This document shows, piece by piece, positions 16,780-25,437 of a DNA stretch of 64,000 nt. Every line of letters starts with the position of its first letter. The first letter of the stretch is position 1. The stretch is from Nocardioides sp. Root240 (GTDB lineage: Bacteria; Actinomycetota; Actinomycetes; Propionibacteriales; Nocardioidaceae). The position numbers were made by a program, and so were the translations under genes. Under the pieces are notes generated by a model. It was not told where the DNA came from and searched no databases. It saw only the letters and a list, made by a program, of their open reading frames with translations. The stretch covers positions 445,909 to 509,908 of the forward strand of contig NZ_LMIT01000010.1 in assembly GCF_001428825.1 (NCBI RefSeq), read 5' to 3'.

Positions 16780-17331
16780 TCAGAGCCAGCCGGTCATCCG
16801 GCGGTTGCCGGGCCGGCCGCTGCTGAAGGGGAAGTCGCCGCCGAACGGGACGCTCGACAGGTCGACGTCGACGTGGACGGCGCGCTCGCTGGTGGCGCTC
16901 CGGATCAGGTTGACCAGCCAGGTGTTGAGCGACTGGCCCGCCTGCGCGGCAGCATCGTCCGCGCGGGTCTTCAGGGACTCGGGCAGCCGCAGGCTGACCC
17001 GGGCCAGGCCCTCGTCCTCCGCGGCGGACGGAGCCGGGGGAAGCGGGACGGTCGACGCGGCGGGTGCCGCCGGGGCGTCCGGAAGGCCCTCCTCGACGAC
17101 GAAGTCGAGGTCGCGGCCGTCGAGCCGGACGTCGACGCTGCCGCTGGACATCGCCGCGGTGATCTCGGAGGCGGCCTGGCTGATCGCCTCCATCACGGCC
17201 AGCCGGACGGCGGGATCGAGCGCGTAGCCGAGCCGCTCGGCGCTCTGCCGCGCCTCCGGGCCGGCGCTGTCGGCAGCGGCCAGGAGGTCGCGGCGGAGGC
17301 TGTCGACGTACGGCGTGAGGTCCATGGACAT
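16780..17331 (-). CDS. Ribbon-helix-helix (HicB/Arc-like) regulator
   Basis: About 183 residues. Near residues 110-150 lies a ribbon-helix-helix domain, RVSLRLPESLKTRADDAAA followed by GQSLNTWLVNLIRSAT, the DNA-binding form seen in Arc, MetJ and HicB-type antitoxins. The N-terminal half (TPYVDSLRRDLLAAADSAG) is helical and may oligomerise. Upstream TGACGTCA repeats spaced one DNA turn apart are the expected operator, so it likely represses itself and the DUF4097 gene. Possible starts are GTG 17334, ATG 17331 and ATG 17325; I used 17331. No HicA-like toxin is adjacent, so a toxin-antitoxin role is not supported. Confidence 0.75.
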   Translation of the reverse strand: MSMDLTPYVDSLRRDLLAAADSAGPEARQSAERLGYALDPAVRLAVMEAISQAASEITAAMSSGSVDVRLDGRDLDFVVEEGLPDAPAAPAASTVPLPPAPSAAEDEGLARVSLRLPESLKTRADDAAAQAGQSLNTWLVNLIRSATSERAVHVDVDLSSVPFGGDFPFSSGRPGNRRMTGWL

Positions 17332-17336
17332 CACTA

Positions 17337-17386
17337 TGACGTCACGATGACGTCATGTCAAGGAGATGTGGCGTCACGGTGACGCC
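17337..17386. promoter_or_regulatory. Operator array of the RHH regulator
   Basis: Two perfect TGACGTCA palindromes lie at 17337-17344 and 17348-17355, 11 bases apart centre to centre, i.e. on the same DNA face. A third related palindrome, GGCGTCACGGTGACGCC, lies at 17370-17386. They sit directly before the ribbon-helix-helix gene. Adjacent dimers on one face fit cooperative binding by an RHH protein. Confidence 0.65.
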
Positions 17387-17394
17387 TCGCGGCG

Positions 17395-19023
17395 TCAGCC
17401 CAGGCCGAGGAGCTCCGTGGACCGCTCGCGCATCTCCACCTTGCGGACCTTGCCGGTCACCGTCATCGGGAACTCCTCGACCACGAGGACGTAGCGCGGG
17501 ATCTTGTAGTGCGCGAGCTTCCCGGTCGCGAACGCCTTCACGCCCTCCGCGTCGAGCGCCGGCGCGCCGGCGCGCATCCGCACCCAGGCACACAGCTCCT
17601 CGCCGTACTTCTCGTCGGGGACGCCGACGACCTGCACGTCCTCGACGTCGGGATGGGTGTAGAGGAACTCCTCGATCTCGCGCGGGTAGATGTTCTCGCC
17701 GCCGCGGATCACCATGTCCTTGATCCGGCCGACGATGTTGCAGTAGCCGTCCTCGCGCATCACGGCGAGGTCGCCGGTGTGCATCCAGCCGTCGGCGTCG
17801 ATCGCCTCGGCGGTCTTCGCCTCGTCGTTCCAGTAGCCGAGCATCACCGAGTAGCCGCGGGTGCAGAACTCACCCGGCTCGCCTCGCGGCACCGTCTCCC
17901 CCGTCGCCGGGTCGACGATCTTGATCTCGACGTGGGGCGCGGCCCGCCCGATGGTGGAGGTACGGCGGTCGAGGTCGTCGTCCGCGCGGGTCTGGCAGCT
18001 CACGGGGCTGGTCTCGGTCATGCCGTACGCGATCGACACCTCGGCCATGTGCATGTCGTCGATGCAGCGCTTCATCACCTCGACCGGGCAGATCGAGCCG
18101 GCCATGATGCCGGTGCGCAGGGTGGACAGGTCGTGACCGGCGAAGTCGGGGGCGTTCTGCATCGCGATGAACATCGTCGGCACGCCGTACACCGCCGTGC
18201 ACCGCTCGTCCTCGATGGCCTGCAGCGTGATCGCCGGGTCGAAGCCGGGCGCCGGGATCACCATCGTGGCACCGTGGGTGATGCAGCCGAGGTTGGCCAT
18301 CACCATGCCGAAGCAGTGGTAGAAGGGCACCGGGATGCAGAGCCGGTCCTGCTCGCTGAACCCGATCAGCTCGGTCACGAAGTAGCCGTTGTTGAGGATG
18401 TTGCGGTGGCTCAGCGTGGCGCCCTTGGGGAAGCCGGTGGTGCCGCTCGTGTACTGGATGTTGATCGGGTCGTCCGGCAGCAGGGCGCGCTGACGCTCGG
18501 TGAGCGCGTCGGCCGGGAGCTGCTCGCCGGCGGCGACGAGGGCCTGCCAGTCGTCGGTGTCGACGTAGACGGTCCGCTCGAGGCCGGGCACCTCACCCTT
18601 CGACGTGACCTCCTCGACCATGCCGCGGTAGTCGCTGGTCCTGAAGCTCGTGACGGTCAACAGCAGGCGCAGGCCGGACTGGTTGACGGCGTAGGCGAGC
18701 TCGTGGGTCCGGTACGACGGATTGACGTTGACCAGCACGGCACCGGCCTTGGCCGCGGCTAACTGGACGATCGTCCACTCGGCGCAGTTCGGCGCCCACA
18801 TGCCGACCCGGTCGCCCTGCGCGATGCCGCTGGCGATCAGCCCGCGCGCGACCTGGTCGACCGCGTGGTCGAACTCCCGCCAGGTCCACCGGCGCCCGCT
18901 CGCCACCTCGACCAGCGCCTCGCGGTCGGGCCACAGCCCGACGGTGTGCTCCAGGCGAGCGCCGATGGTCTCGTCCAGCAGGGGCGTCGTGGTCTCTCCG
19001 GCGGCGTACGACAGCTCGGTCAT
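17395..19023 (-). CDS. AMP-binding fatty-acyl-CoA synthetase
   Basis: A 542-residue adenylate-forming enzyme that activates a carboxylic acid to its CoA thioester using ATP. The P-loop is [12 protein letters not shown] (around residue 190), motif A5 is YGMTETSP, the hinge region is [16 protein letters not shown], and the C-terminal catalytic Lys lies in MTVTGKVRK. Substrate-pocket residues ([15 protein letters not shown]) resemble medium- to long-chain FadD-type synthetases. The specific acid is unknown; fatty acids or steroid side chains are candidates because KstR-type sites occur elsewhere in the window, though none precedes this gene. The 63 bases between its stop and the next gene contain that gene's operator, so they are likely separate units. 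Confidence 0.9.
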   Translation of the reverse strand: MTELSYAAGETTTPLLDETIGARLEHTVGLWPDREALVEVASGRRWTWREFDHAVDQVARGLIASGIAQGDRVGMWAPNCAEWTIVQLAAAKAGAVLVNVNPSYRTHELAYAVNQSGLRLLLTVTSFRTSDYRGMVEEVTSKGEVPGLERTVYVDTDDWQALVAAGEQLPADALTERQRALLPDDPINIQYTSGTTGFPKGATLSHRNILNNGYFVTELIGFSEQDRLCIPVPFYHCFGMVMANLGCITHGATMVIPAPGFDPAITLQAIEDERCTAVYGVPTMFIAMQNAPDFAGHDLSTLRTGIMAGSICPVEVMKRCIDDMHMAEVSIAYGMTETSPVSCQTRADDDLDRRTSTIGRAAPHVEIKIVDPATGETVPRGEPGEFCTRGYSVMLGYWNDEAKTAEAIDADGWMHTGDLAVMREDGYCNIVGRIKDMVIRGGENIYPREIEEFLYTHPDVEDVQVVGVPDEKYGEELCAWVRMRAGAPALDAEGVKAFATGKLAHYKIPRYVLVVEEFPMTVTGKVRKVEMRERSTELLGLG

Positions 19024-19089
19024 GGGTCCATCGTGCCGCGCCGGTGACCGCCGTCACACCCCTCGAAAGGAGGTGGGTGGGTCAGTGGT

Positions 19090-19172
19090 GCAGGAATCCC
19101 CGCTCCGGCGGGGATTCCTGCGGTTGCTGACTGTTGCAACCGTCAGCAACCGCAGGGAAGGGTCAGCAACCC
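19090..19172 (-). repeat. Composite palindromic intergenic element, copy B
   Basis: Inverse copy of the element at 12519-12600. It runs GGAATCCCCGC-GCGGGGATTCC (19093-19118), a palindromic GGTTGCTGAC-GTCAGCAACC block (19121-19152), then a trailing GGTCAGCAACC (19161-19171). About 60 of 67 core positions are shared with copy A. It lies 9 bases downstream of the Fe-S oxidoreductase stop, in the same orientation relative to that gene as copy A to dcd. Confidence 0.8.
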
Positions 19173-19180
19173 TCGATCCC

Positions 19181-22100
19181 TCAGAGGTCGAACAGGGACT
19201 CCGCCGCGTTGATGTCGACGTCCGTGCGGGGCTGGTGGGCCTCGCCGGAGTACGACGCGGGCTGGGCCGGGGCGGCGGCCGCAGGGGCGGCGGTCGGCTC
19301 GGCCTCGGCCTCCGGCTCCGGCTCCGGCTCCGGCTCCAGCTCAGCCTCGGGCTCCGGCGCCGCGACGGGCTCCTCGACCGCGACCGGCTCGGGTTCGGCG
19401 GCCGGGGCCTCCTCGACCGGTGCCGCGACGGGCTCCGGCGCTGCAGCAGCAGCAGGACGCTCGACCGCAGCGGCCTCGGGGGCCGCGATGTCGAACAGCG
19501 AGCCCATGGCGTTGATGTCGACATCCGTCTTCGGCGCGCTGGCGGTGGAGCTCGAGGACGCCGGGGCAGCCGCGGACGTCTCAGCGACCGGAGCGGGCTC
19601 GGGAGTCACGGGCTCGGGCTCGGGCTCGGCGGCCGGCTCCGGGGCAGCGGCCGGGGCGGGGGCCGCGGCGGCGGGCTCGGGAGTCACGGGCTTGGCGTCG
19701 GTCGCTTCGCTCCCCGCCTGCTTCGCATCGGGGGTGGCGATGTCGAACAGCGAGCCGCCGGCGTTCAGGTCGACCGACGGTTCCGGAGCGGCCGGCGCAG
19801 CCGGGGCGGGGGCAGGAGCCTCCGCCTTCGGCGCCTCGGCTGCCTCCGCAGCGGGAGCAGCAGCGGGCGCCTCCTCGGCCGGGGCGAGGTCGAACAGCGA
19901 GCCACCAGCGCCCAGGTCCGCGGCCGGCTTGGCCTCGGCAGCAGCGGGCGCGGCGGCCGGCTTCTCCTCCGCCGGAGCAGCCGGAGCAGCGGGCGCGGGC
20001 GTGTCGAACAGCGAGCCGCCGTCGTCGAACAGCGAGCCGCCACCCGCCGGCTTCTCAGCCGGCTTCTCGGCCGACTTCTCAGCGGGCTTCTCTGCCGGCG
20101 CCGCGGGAGCGGAGTCGAACAGCGAGCTGGAGTCGTCGAAGAGCGAGCCGCCACCGGCCGGAGCCGCGGGCTTCTCCTCGGCGGGAGCAGCCGGGGCAGG
20201 GGTGTCGAACATCGAGCCCGGGTCGTCGAACATCGACGAGCCACCGGACGCCTTCGCGGCCGGGCCGACGTCCTCGGTGGCCACGACCGTGTCGTCGCTG
20301 ATGGTGACGTCGCCGGCCTCGGGCTCGGCCTTGGTCTCCACCGACTGCTTCTCGGTCGGCGCAGCAGGAGCGGCAGCAGGTGCGGCAGCCTTCGGCTGCA
20401 GCGGCGTGCCCTCGCCCGGCTTGAGCTTGGTGGCCTGCTCGCCCTTGACCGACGCGAGCAGCATCTGCGCGACGTCGAGGACCTCGACCTCCTCGCGCGC
20501 CTCGCCGTCGGCCTGCATCTTGGTCAGGCCGTCGGAGATCATCACGCGGCAGAAGGGGCAACCCACGGCGACCTGGTCGGCGCCGGTGCCGACGGCCTCG
20601 GCGGTGCGGTTCAGGTTGATCCGCTCACCGATGGTCTCCTCCATCCACATGCGGGCACCACCGGCGCCGCAGCAGAAGGACTTCTCCTTGTTGCGCTCCA
20701 TCTCGGCGAACTCGGCGCCGGGCAGGATCTCGAGGAGGTCGCGCGGCGGCGTGTAGACCTGGTTGTGGCGGCCCAGGAAGCAGGGGTCGTGGTAGGTGAC
20801 CTTGCGGGCGTGCGCCCCGGCACCCGTGGCCACCGGGGTCAGCTTGCCCTCGCGCACCAGGCGGTTGAGCAGCTGCGTGTGGTGGATGACCTCGAGCTCG
20901 AGACCGAGCTGGCGGTACTCGTTCTTGAGGGTGTTCATGCAGTGCGGGCAGGTCGAGACGACCTTCTTGGCCTTGGCGTCGTTGAGCGTCTCGATGTTCT
21001 GCTGGGCCAGGCCCTGGAACACGAACTCGTTGCCGGCGCGGCGGGCCGAGTCACCGGTGCAGGTCTCGCCGTTGCCGAGTACGCCGAAGCTGACGCCGGC
21101 CAGGTCGAGGAGCTCCGCGACGGCGCGGGTCGTCTTCTTGGCCCGGTCCTCGTAGGCACCGGCGCAGCCGACCCAGAACAGCCAGTCGACGGACTCGAGG
21201 TCCTCGATCTGGTCGCCGACGACCTTGACCTCGAAGGGCAGGTCCTTCGCCCAGTCGAGGCGCGCCGTGGCGGACATGTTCCACGGGTTGCCCTTGTTCT
21301 CGAGGCCCTTGAAGAGGCCGTTGAGCTCGGACGGGAAGTTCGACTCGACGAGGACCTGGTAGCGACGCATGTCGACGAAGTGGTCGACGTGCTCGATGTC
21401 CACCGGGCACTGCTGGACGCAGGCACCACAGTTGGTGCACCCCCACAGGGCGTCCTCGTCGATGACGAAGTCACCGCCCTCGGGGTTGTAGAAGTAGTCG
21501 AGGACGCCGTCGGACTGCTCGCGGTCGGTCTTGCCGACGAGGGCACGCGGCTCGGCGCCGCCGGCGACGGCGTACGCCTCCTCGCGCATCGCCATCATCA
21601 TCAGCTTGGGCGAGAGCGGCTTCTCGGTGTTCCAGGCGGGGCACTGCGACTGGCAACGGCCGCACTCGGTGCAGGTCGTGAAGTCGAGGATGTCCTTCCA
21701 GGAGAAGTCCCAGATGGAGCCGGCGCCCAGGACGGCTTCCTCGTCGAGGTCGTCGACGTCGTCGAGCGTGATCGGCTTGCCGCCGGAGGTCAGCGGCTTG
21801 ACCGCGCCGAGAGCGGTGCGGCCGGACTCCTCACGCTTGAACCAGATGTTGAACCACGCCGTGAAGCGGTGCCAGGCGACACCCATCGTCAGGTTCGTGG
21901 AGATGACGATGAGCCAGATCATCGCGGAGGTGATCTTGAACATCGCGATGAAGAAGATGATGTTCTCGAGCGAGCCGATCGAGTCGTGGCCACTCGGGTA
22001 GAGGTTGCCGACGTACTGCGAGATCGGGAAGTGCGCGCCCGTGGCATGCCCCAATGACTCAGGGTTCTCGACGCCGTGGGCCCGAGCCAAATTGTGCTCG

Positions 22101-22615
22101 GCGCCGCGGATGAAGAGGATCGCGGAGCTCTCGAGGAGCACCATCGCCTCGACGAAGAAGGCCTGCCACTGCGTCGAGCCGAAGAAGCGGCTCCTGCGGC
22201 CGAGCTTCCGCGGCTGGTGCGAGAGGCGGTAGTAGATCAGCGGGAGGATCGCGAGGGAGCCGAGCAGGCCGAGGATCTCGGCGGTCCACTCGTAGACGGC
22301 CCACTTGCCGATGATCGGGATCGTCCACTCGGGGTCGAACAGCTGCGGGAACGCCGCCGCGACCGCGGTCGAGAGGAAGAGGAAGGCTGCGAACGCGAAC
22401 CAGTGCAGCGCGCCGACCCACGTCCACTGCAGCATGCGCGTGTGGAGGAAGGTCTCCTTGAGCATCGTGACCGTGCGGCCGACCGGGTTGCCGGTGCGGC
22501 CGGGGGCCGGCTGGCCCTTGCGGATCACGCCGAGCATCGCCGCGACAGCGCGGGCGGTGAGGGCGATGGCCACCACCGAGATGGTCAGCGAAACGACGAT
22601 CGCAATGGTCTGCAT
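19181..22615 (-). CDS. Membrane-bound CCG-domain Fe-S oxidoreductase with SLFD-repeat tail
   Basis: A 1144-residue protein. About six membrane helices in residues 1-250 resemble a NarI/heterodisulfide-reductase-type cytochrome b domain. Two 4Fe-4S motifs follow: CTECGRCQSQCP (near residue 312) and CTNCGACVQQCP (near 391). Two CCG-type domains come next, with CPHCMNTLKNEY, DPCFLGRHN and FCCGAGGARMW (near 643). This layout is that of the actinobacterial HdrD/GlpC-like oxidoreductases, which probably move electrons between a soluble donor and the quinone pool. From about residue 780 to the end the protein is a Pro/Ala/Glu-rich disordered tail with at least ten SLFD or SMFD motifs, ending in SLFDL. 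The ATG at 22615 has a GGAG site; a GTG at 22630 is the alternative. A weak iron-box-like palindrome lies upstream. Confidence 0.85.
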   Translation of the reverse strand: MQTIAIVVSLTISVVAIALTARAVAAMLGVIRKGQPAPGRTGNPVGRTVTMLKETFLHTRMLQWTWVGALHWFAFAAFLFLSTAVAAAFPQLFDPEWTIPIIGKWAVYEWTAEILGLLGSLAILPLIYYRLSHQPRKLGRRSRFFGSTQWQAFFVEAMVLLESSAILFIRGAEHNLARAHGVENPESLGHATGAHFPISQYVGNLYPSGHDSIGSLENIIFFIAMFKITSAMIWLIVISTNLTMGVAWHRFTAWFNIWFKREESGRTALGAVKPLTSGGKPITLDDVDDLDEEAVLGAGSIWDFSWKDILDFTTCTECGRCQSQCPAWNTEKPLSPKLMMMAMREEAYAVAGGAEPRALVGKTDREQSDGVLDYFYNPEGGDFVIDEDALWGCTNCGACVQQCPVDIEHVDHFVDMRRYQVLVESNFPSELNGLFKGLENKGNPWNMSATARLDWAKDLPFEVKVVGDQIEDLESVDWLFWVGCAGAYEDRAKKTTRAVAELLDLAGVSFGVLGNGETCTGDSARRAGNEFVFQGLAQQNIETLNDAKAKKVVSTCPHCMNTLKNEYRQLGLELEVIHHTQLLNRLVREGKLTPVATGAGAHARKVTYHDPCFLGRHNQVYTPPRDLLEILPGAEFAEMERNKEKSFCCGAGGARMWMEETIGERINLNRTAEAVGTGADQVAVGCPFCRVMISDGLTKMQADGEAREEVEVLDVAQMLLASVKGEQATKLKPGEGTPLQPKAAAPAAAPAAPTEKQSVETKAEPEAGDVTISDDTVVATEDVGPAAKASGGSSMFDDPGSMFDTPAPAAPAEEKPAAPAGGGSLFDDSSSLFDSAPAAPAEKPAEKSAEKPAEKPAGGGSLFDDGGSLFDTPAPAAPAAPAEEKPAAAPAAAEAKPAADLGAGGSLFDLAPAEEAPAAAPAAEAAEAPKAEAPAPAPAAPAAPEPSVDLNAGGSLFDIATPDAKQAGSEATDAKPVTPEPAAAAPAPAAAPEPAAEPEPEPVTPEPAPVAETSAAAPASSSSTASAPKTDVDINAMGSLFDIAAPEAAAVERPAAAAAPEPVAAPVEEAPAAEPEPVAVEEPVAAPEPEAELEPEPEPEPEAEAEPTAAPAAAAPAQPASYSGEAHQPRTDVDINAAESLFDL

Positions 22616-22695
22616 TGGCGACAACTCCACTCGTCTGCAGGATCAGGGCACGCACGGGTACGCGGGCCGAGCCTAGGGCCAACGTCGGCTACGGC

Positions 22696-22714
22696 GAACC
22701 AAAGGCTAGCCTTA
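22696..22714 (-). promoter_or_regulatory. Possible IdeR-like box
   Basis: On the minus strand TAAGGCTAGCCTTTGGTTC agrees with the IdeR pattern TWAGGTWAGSCTWACCTWA at 14 of 19 positions and contains the perfect 12-base palindrome AAGGCTAGCCTT. It lies 81 bases upstream of the Fe-S oxidoreductase start, whose product needs much iron. The match is partial. Confidence 0.35.
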
Positions 22715-22798
22715 CCAACGCCGGGACAGGCGCGGCTGACGCCCGCATACTACCGGCAGGTAACTTCCTGCGGAGCGTGACGAATGCCTCAGCAGTCC

Positions 22799-25312
22799 TC
22801 AGGAGAAGGCCAGCCCGCTGACCTTCCCGGCGCTCGTGAAGCTCACCCGAACCGGCACCTTGGCGCGGGTGGCGGTCCGCGCGCAGAAGGAGTACGTCGT
22901 CCCGAGCCGCTCGAACGGCTGGCCGACCGCCCGCAGCACGGCCTCGGTCGTCATCCCGGTCCGCACCAGGCCCTGCACCTCGCTGACGCTCTTGCGCAGG
23001 TCGGCGTTGCGGCACGAGTCCGCGCGCACGCCGTACGAGCGCTCCCACATCTGCAGGTAGGCCTCGGCGCCGCGAGCCATGTCGTCGACGATCTTCTCGC
23101 CGTCGCCGGCGTTCTGCGCGTCGGCGATCCTGCGCAGGTCCTCCACCCAGTCGGGGTAGAGGCCGTACTGCGCGACGCCGTCGACGTTGATGTCCCAGGT
23201 GCGCTGGCCCGCCTGCTGCTTGTCGATCGTCACGCCGCCGAGGCCGGTGAACGGGTAGGTCACCGGGTTGGCGACGTCGGCACCACGGGGGTTGCCCTGC
23301 GCACCGAGGCCGTTGATGTCGGCACCGAAGCCGAACCCGAAGTAGTAGCGCGAGTCCGCCCAGCCCAGGTGGCGACGCCACTTCGCGACGAAGCCGGTCG
23401 AGTCGCCGGCGTACGGCGTGATGAAGCCGCCGGCCTTGTAGATCCGCGGGTAGGTGTCCGGCGTCGACCACGAGTGGCTCGAGATCACGCCCGGGTAGGC
23501 GAGGTCCTCGATCACGTCCATCGAGGCGGCCCGCGCCTTCACGGAGAGGTGGTCGGGGTCGAAGATCATGTTCCGCTGCGCCATGCCCTTGATCGTGTGG
23601 ACGCCGAGCTCGGTCAGGCCGCGCTTGTTGCAGTGCGCGGGCGGGCCGTAGAGCGGGGTTGCGGGCAGCAGGCCGAGGATCTTGCCGACGGCACCGAAGA
23701 GGGCGTCCTGCTGGTCGGCGTCGAGGTCGGGGAGCACGGCGATCTGCGGGTTGTCGGCAGACTCCCCGTCGGCAGGCTCGCAGTGCTCCATCGCCCAGAA
23801 GGAGCCGGTCTCGAGGAAGTTCGCCGTGTTGACCAGCGGGCCGATCGCACCGGCGTCACCGGCGACGCCGGCGAGGGCGTTGTCGAACTTGTTGACGAGC
23901 TCCATCTGGCGCACGCCGAGCGCCCTCATCTCGTCGAGGTTGGCGTCGATCTCGGCCGTGGTGCAGGCGGGGAAGTCCTTGCCGAGCAGCTTCTTGTACG
24001 TGCAGCCGAACGGGATCGAGGTCTCGATCCCCATGACCACGGCCATCTTGCCGCTGTTGATGACGCGGCGCGCCTCGAACGGGTCCTTCACGATCCGGTA
24101 GAAGCCCTTGCCCGGTCCACCGAACTGCGCGTCGATGTAGTCCTGCATGATCCGCATGTCCTTGGCCTGCAGCCGGATCGAGGTCATGTCGTCGCAGGAG
24201 TTCCGCTTCAGCGGGTAGAGCTGGCAGAGCTTGTTGTTCTCGACGAGCAGGTTGACGAACACCCGCTGGCCGCCGCGCCACGCGCGCTCCAGCCAGCGGT
24301 AGTAGGTGCCCTCGTGGGTCAGCGACTCCGGCGCCGGCCAGTCCTTGAAGGTCGGCCAGCCGACCGGGTCGTGCGACGCCTCGCCCGACAGCACCGACTC
24401 GAGCAGCGCGCCCTTGCCCTGCGTGAAGGTGTGGTCGGGGCAGTCGACGAGCGCGTACGGCGCGCCGTACGCGTGCCACGGGCGGCCGCAGTGGACCTTG
24501 CCGCCGAGGAACTCGAACGCCATCCCGTGCGTGTGCGCGTCGACGAAGCCGCGCACCTCCTGGTAGGTGGTCTCGCCGGCGAACGGGTCACCGGTGACGT
24601 TGATGTCGGCCTCCGGGTACGACGGGCAGCCGGTCGCGGTCCGCAGCGAGAACGTCGTACCGGCACCCTTGGTGAGCTTGCCGGCGACGACGGTGAGGGC
24701 CTTGCCGAGGCCGACGTCGAAGCGGAAGCCGCCGACGACCTTGGTCGCGGTCCAGTCGGCGGCCGCGCTCGGCTTGGCGGCGACGCCGACGCCGGTGCCC
24801 TGGACGGCGAGCTCGCCCTGCGGCGTGTGCAGCAGGTAGCCGCCGAGGCGGGTCGCCTTGAAGTAGTAGGGGCCGAAGGCCTTGCCCGCGCCGGTCAGCG
24901 CGTAGCAGCCGCCGGCCATCGCGTAGCGGTCCGCCGGGACGGCGGTCCGGGCCGGGTAGGCGGCGACGTGCACGAGGTTCGGGTCGGGCAGTGCGCGCTG
25001 CTCGTCGACGTAGGCCTCGGCCGCGGTGCGCTCGGCGGCGGTGGTCGGGTCGACGGCCTCCTCGCCGACGGCCAGGCCGCGGGAGACGTCGTTCTTCGTC
25101 GCCGGGTCGTTGTGGTTGTGGGGAGCCAGGAGCGCGTCGTCGTGCGGGATGCCCTGCGCCGACTTCTGCTGCTCGACGGCCGCGGCGAGGCTGGTGACAC
25201 CACCGCCGCCGGTGGGCAGCGAGACGGCGACCCCCACGAGGACGGCCGCCACCGCGCCGGCCACACCGATCCGACGGACCAGACCCTGCTCCGTCCGGGA
25301 CTCCTGCGCCAC
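22799..25312 (-). CDS. Secreted amidohydrolase-like (membrane-dipeptidase-type) protein
   Basis: An 837-residue exported protein. The N-terminal hydrophobic segment (IGVAGAVAAVLVGVAVSL) is a signal peptide or anchor. Residues about 90-240 look like a beta-trefoil or jelly-roll accessory domain (AMAGGCYALTGAGKAFG). An HxH metal motif in VDAHTHGM near residue 256 begins a large amidohydrolase-superfamily barrel, with later candidate ligands in DPDHLSVKAR and SSHSWS. These features recall peptidase M19-type membrane dipeptidases, but the protein is far longer. I chose the GTG at 25312 because GGAGG lies six bases upstream and it gives a normal leader. The substrate is unknown. The final 40 residues form a separate small domain. 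Confidence 0.65.
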   Translation of the reverse strand: MAQESRTEQGLVRRIGVAGAVAAVLVGVAVSLPTGGGGVTSLAAAVEQQKSAQGIPHDDALLAPHNHNDPATKNDVSRGLAVGEEAVDPTTAAERTAAEAYVDEQRALPDPNLVHVAAYPARTAVPADRYAMAGGCYALTGAGKAFGPYYFKATRLGGYLLHTPQGELAVQGTGVGVAAKPSAAADWTATKVVGGFRFDVGLGKALTVVAGKLTKGAGTTFSLRTATGCPSYPEADINVTGDPFAGETTYQEVRGFVDAHTHGMAFEFLGGKVHCGRPWHAYGAPYALVDCPDHTFTQGKGALLESVLSGEASHDPVGWPTFKDWPAPESLTHEGTYYRWLERAWRGGQRVFVNLLVENNKLCQLYPLKRNSCDDMTSIRLQAKDMRIMQDYIDAQFGGPGKGFYRIVKDPFEARRVINSGKMAVVMGIETSIPFGCTYKKLLGKDFPACTTAEIDANLDEMRALGVRQMELVNKFDNALAGVAGDAGAIGPLVNTANFLETGSFWAMEHCEPADGESADNPQIAVLPDLDADQQDALFGAVGKILGLLPATPLYGPPAHCNKRGLTELGVHTIKGMAQRNMIFDPDHLSVKARAASMDVIEDLAYPGVISSHSWSTPDTYPRIYKAGGFITPYAGDSTGFVAKWRRHLGWADSRYYFGFGFGADINGLGAQGNPRGADVANPVTYPFTGLGGVTIDKQQAGQRTWDINVDGVAQYGLYPDWVEDLRRIADAQNAGDGEKIVDDMARGAEAYLQMWERSYGVRADSCRNADLRKSVSEVQGLVRTGMTTEAVLRAVGQPFERLGTTYSFCARTATRAKVPVRVSFTSAGKVSGLAFS

Positions 25313-25437
25313 GACCCACCTCCGCTTCTCGGGGCACCTCGAGGTGACCCCGGTCACCCCTGCAACGACTCAGGGTGGCACGAGTGACGCAGGAAAGTGA
25401 ATAGCGGTCAGGTTTTGGGACCGGGCCGCCCGACGGA

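Noticed and set aside
16780..17331. HicAB toxin-antitoxin system
   Set aside because: The protein has a HicB/Arc-type DNA-binding domain, but the partner gene is DUF4097, and no HicA-like or other toxin frame is adjacent.
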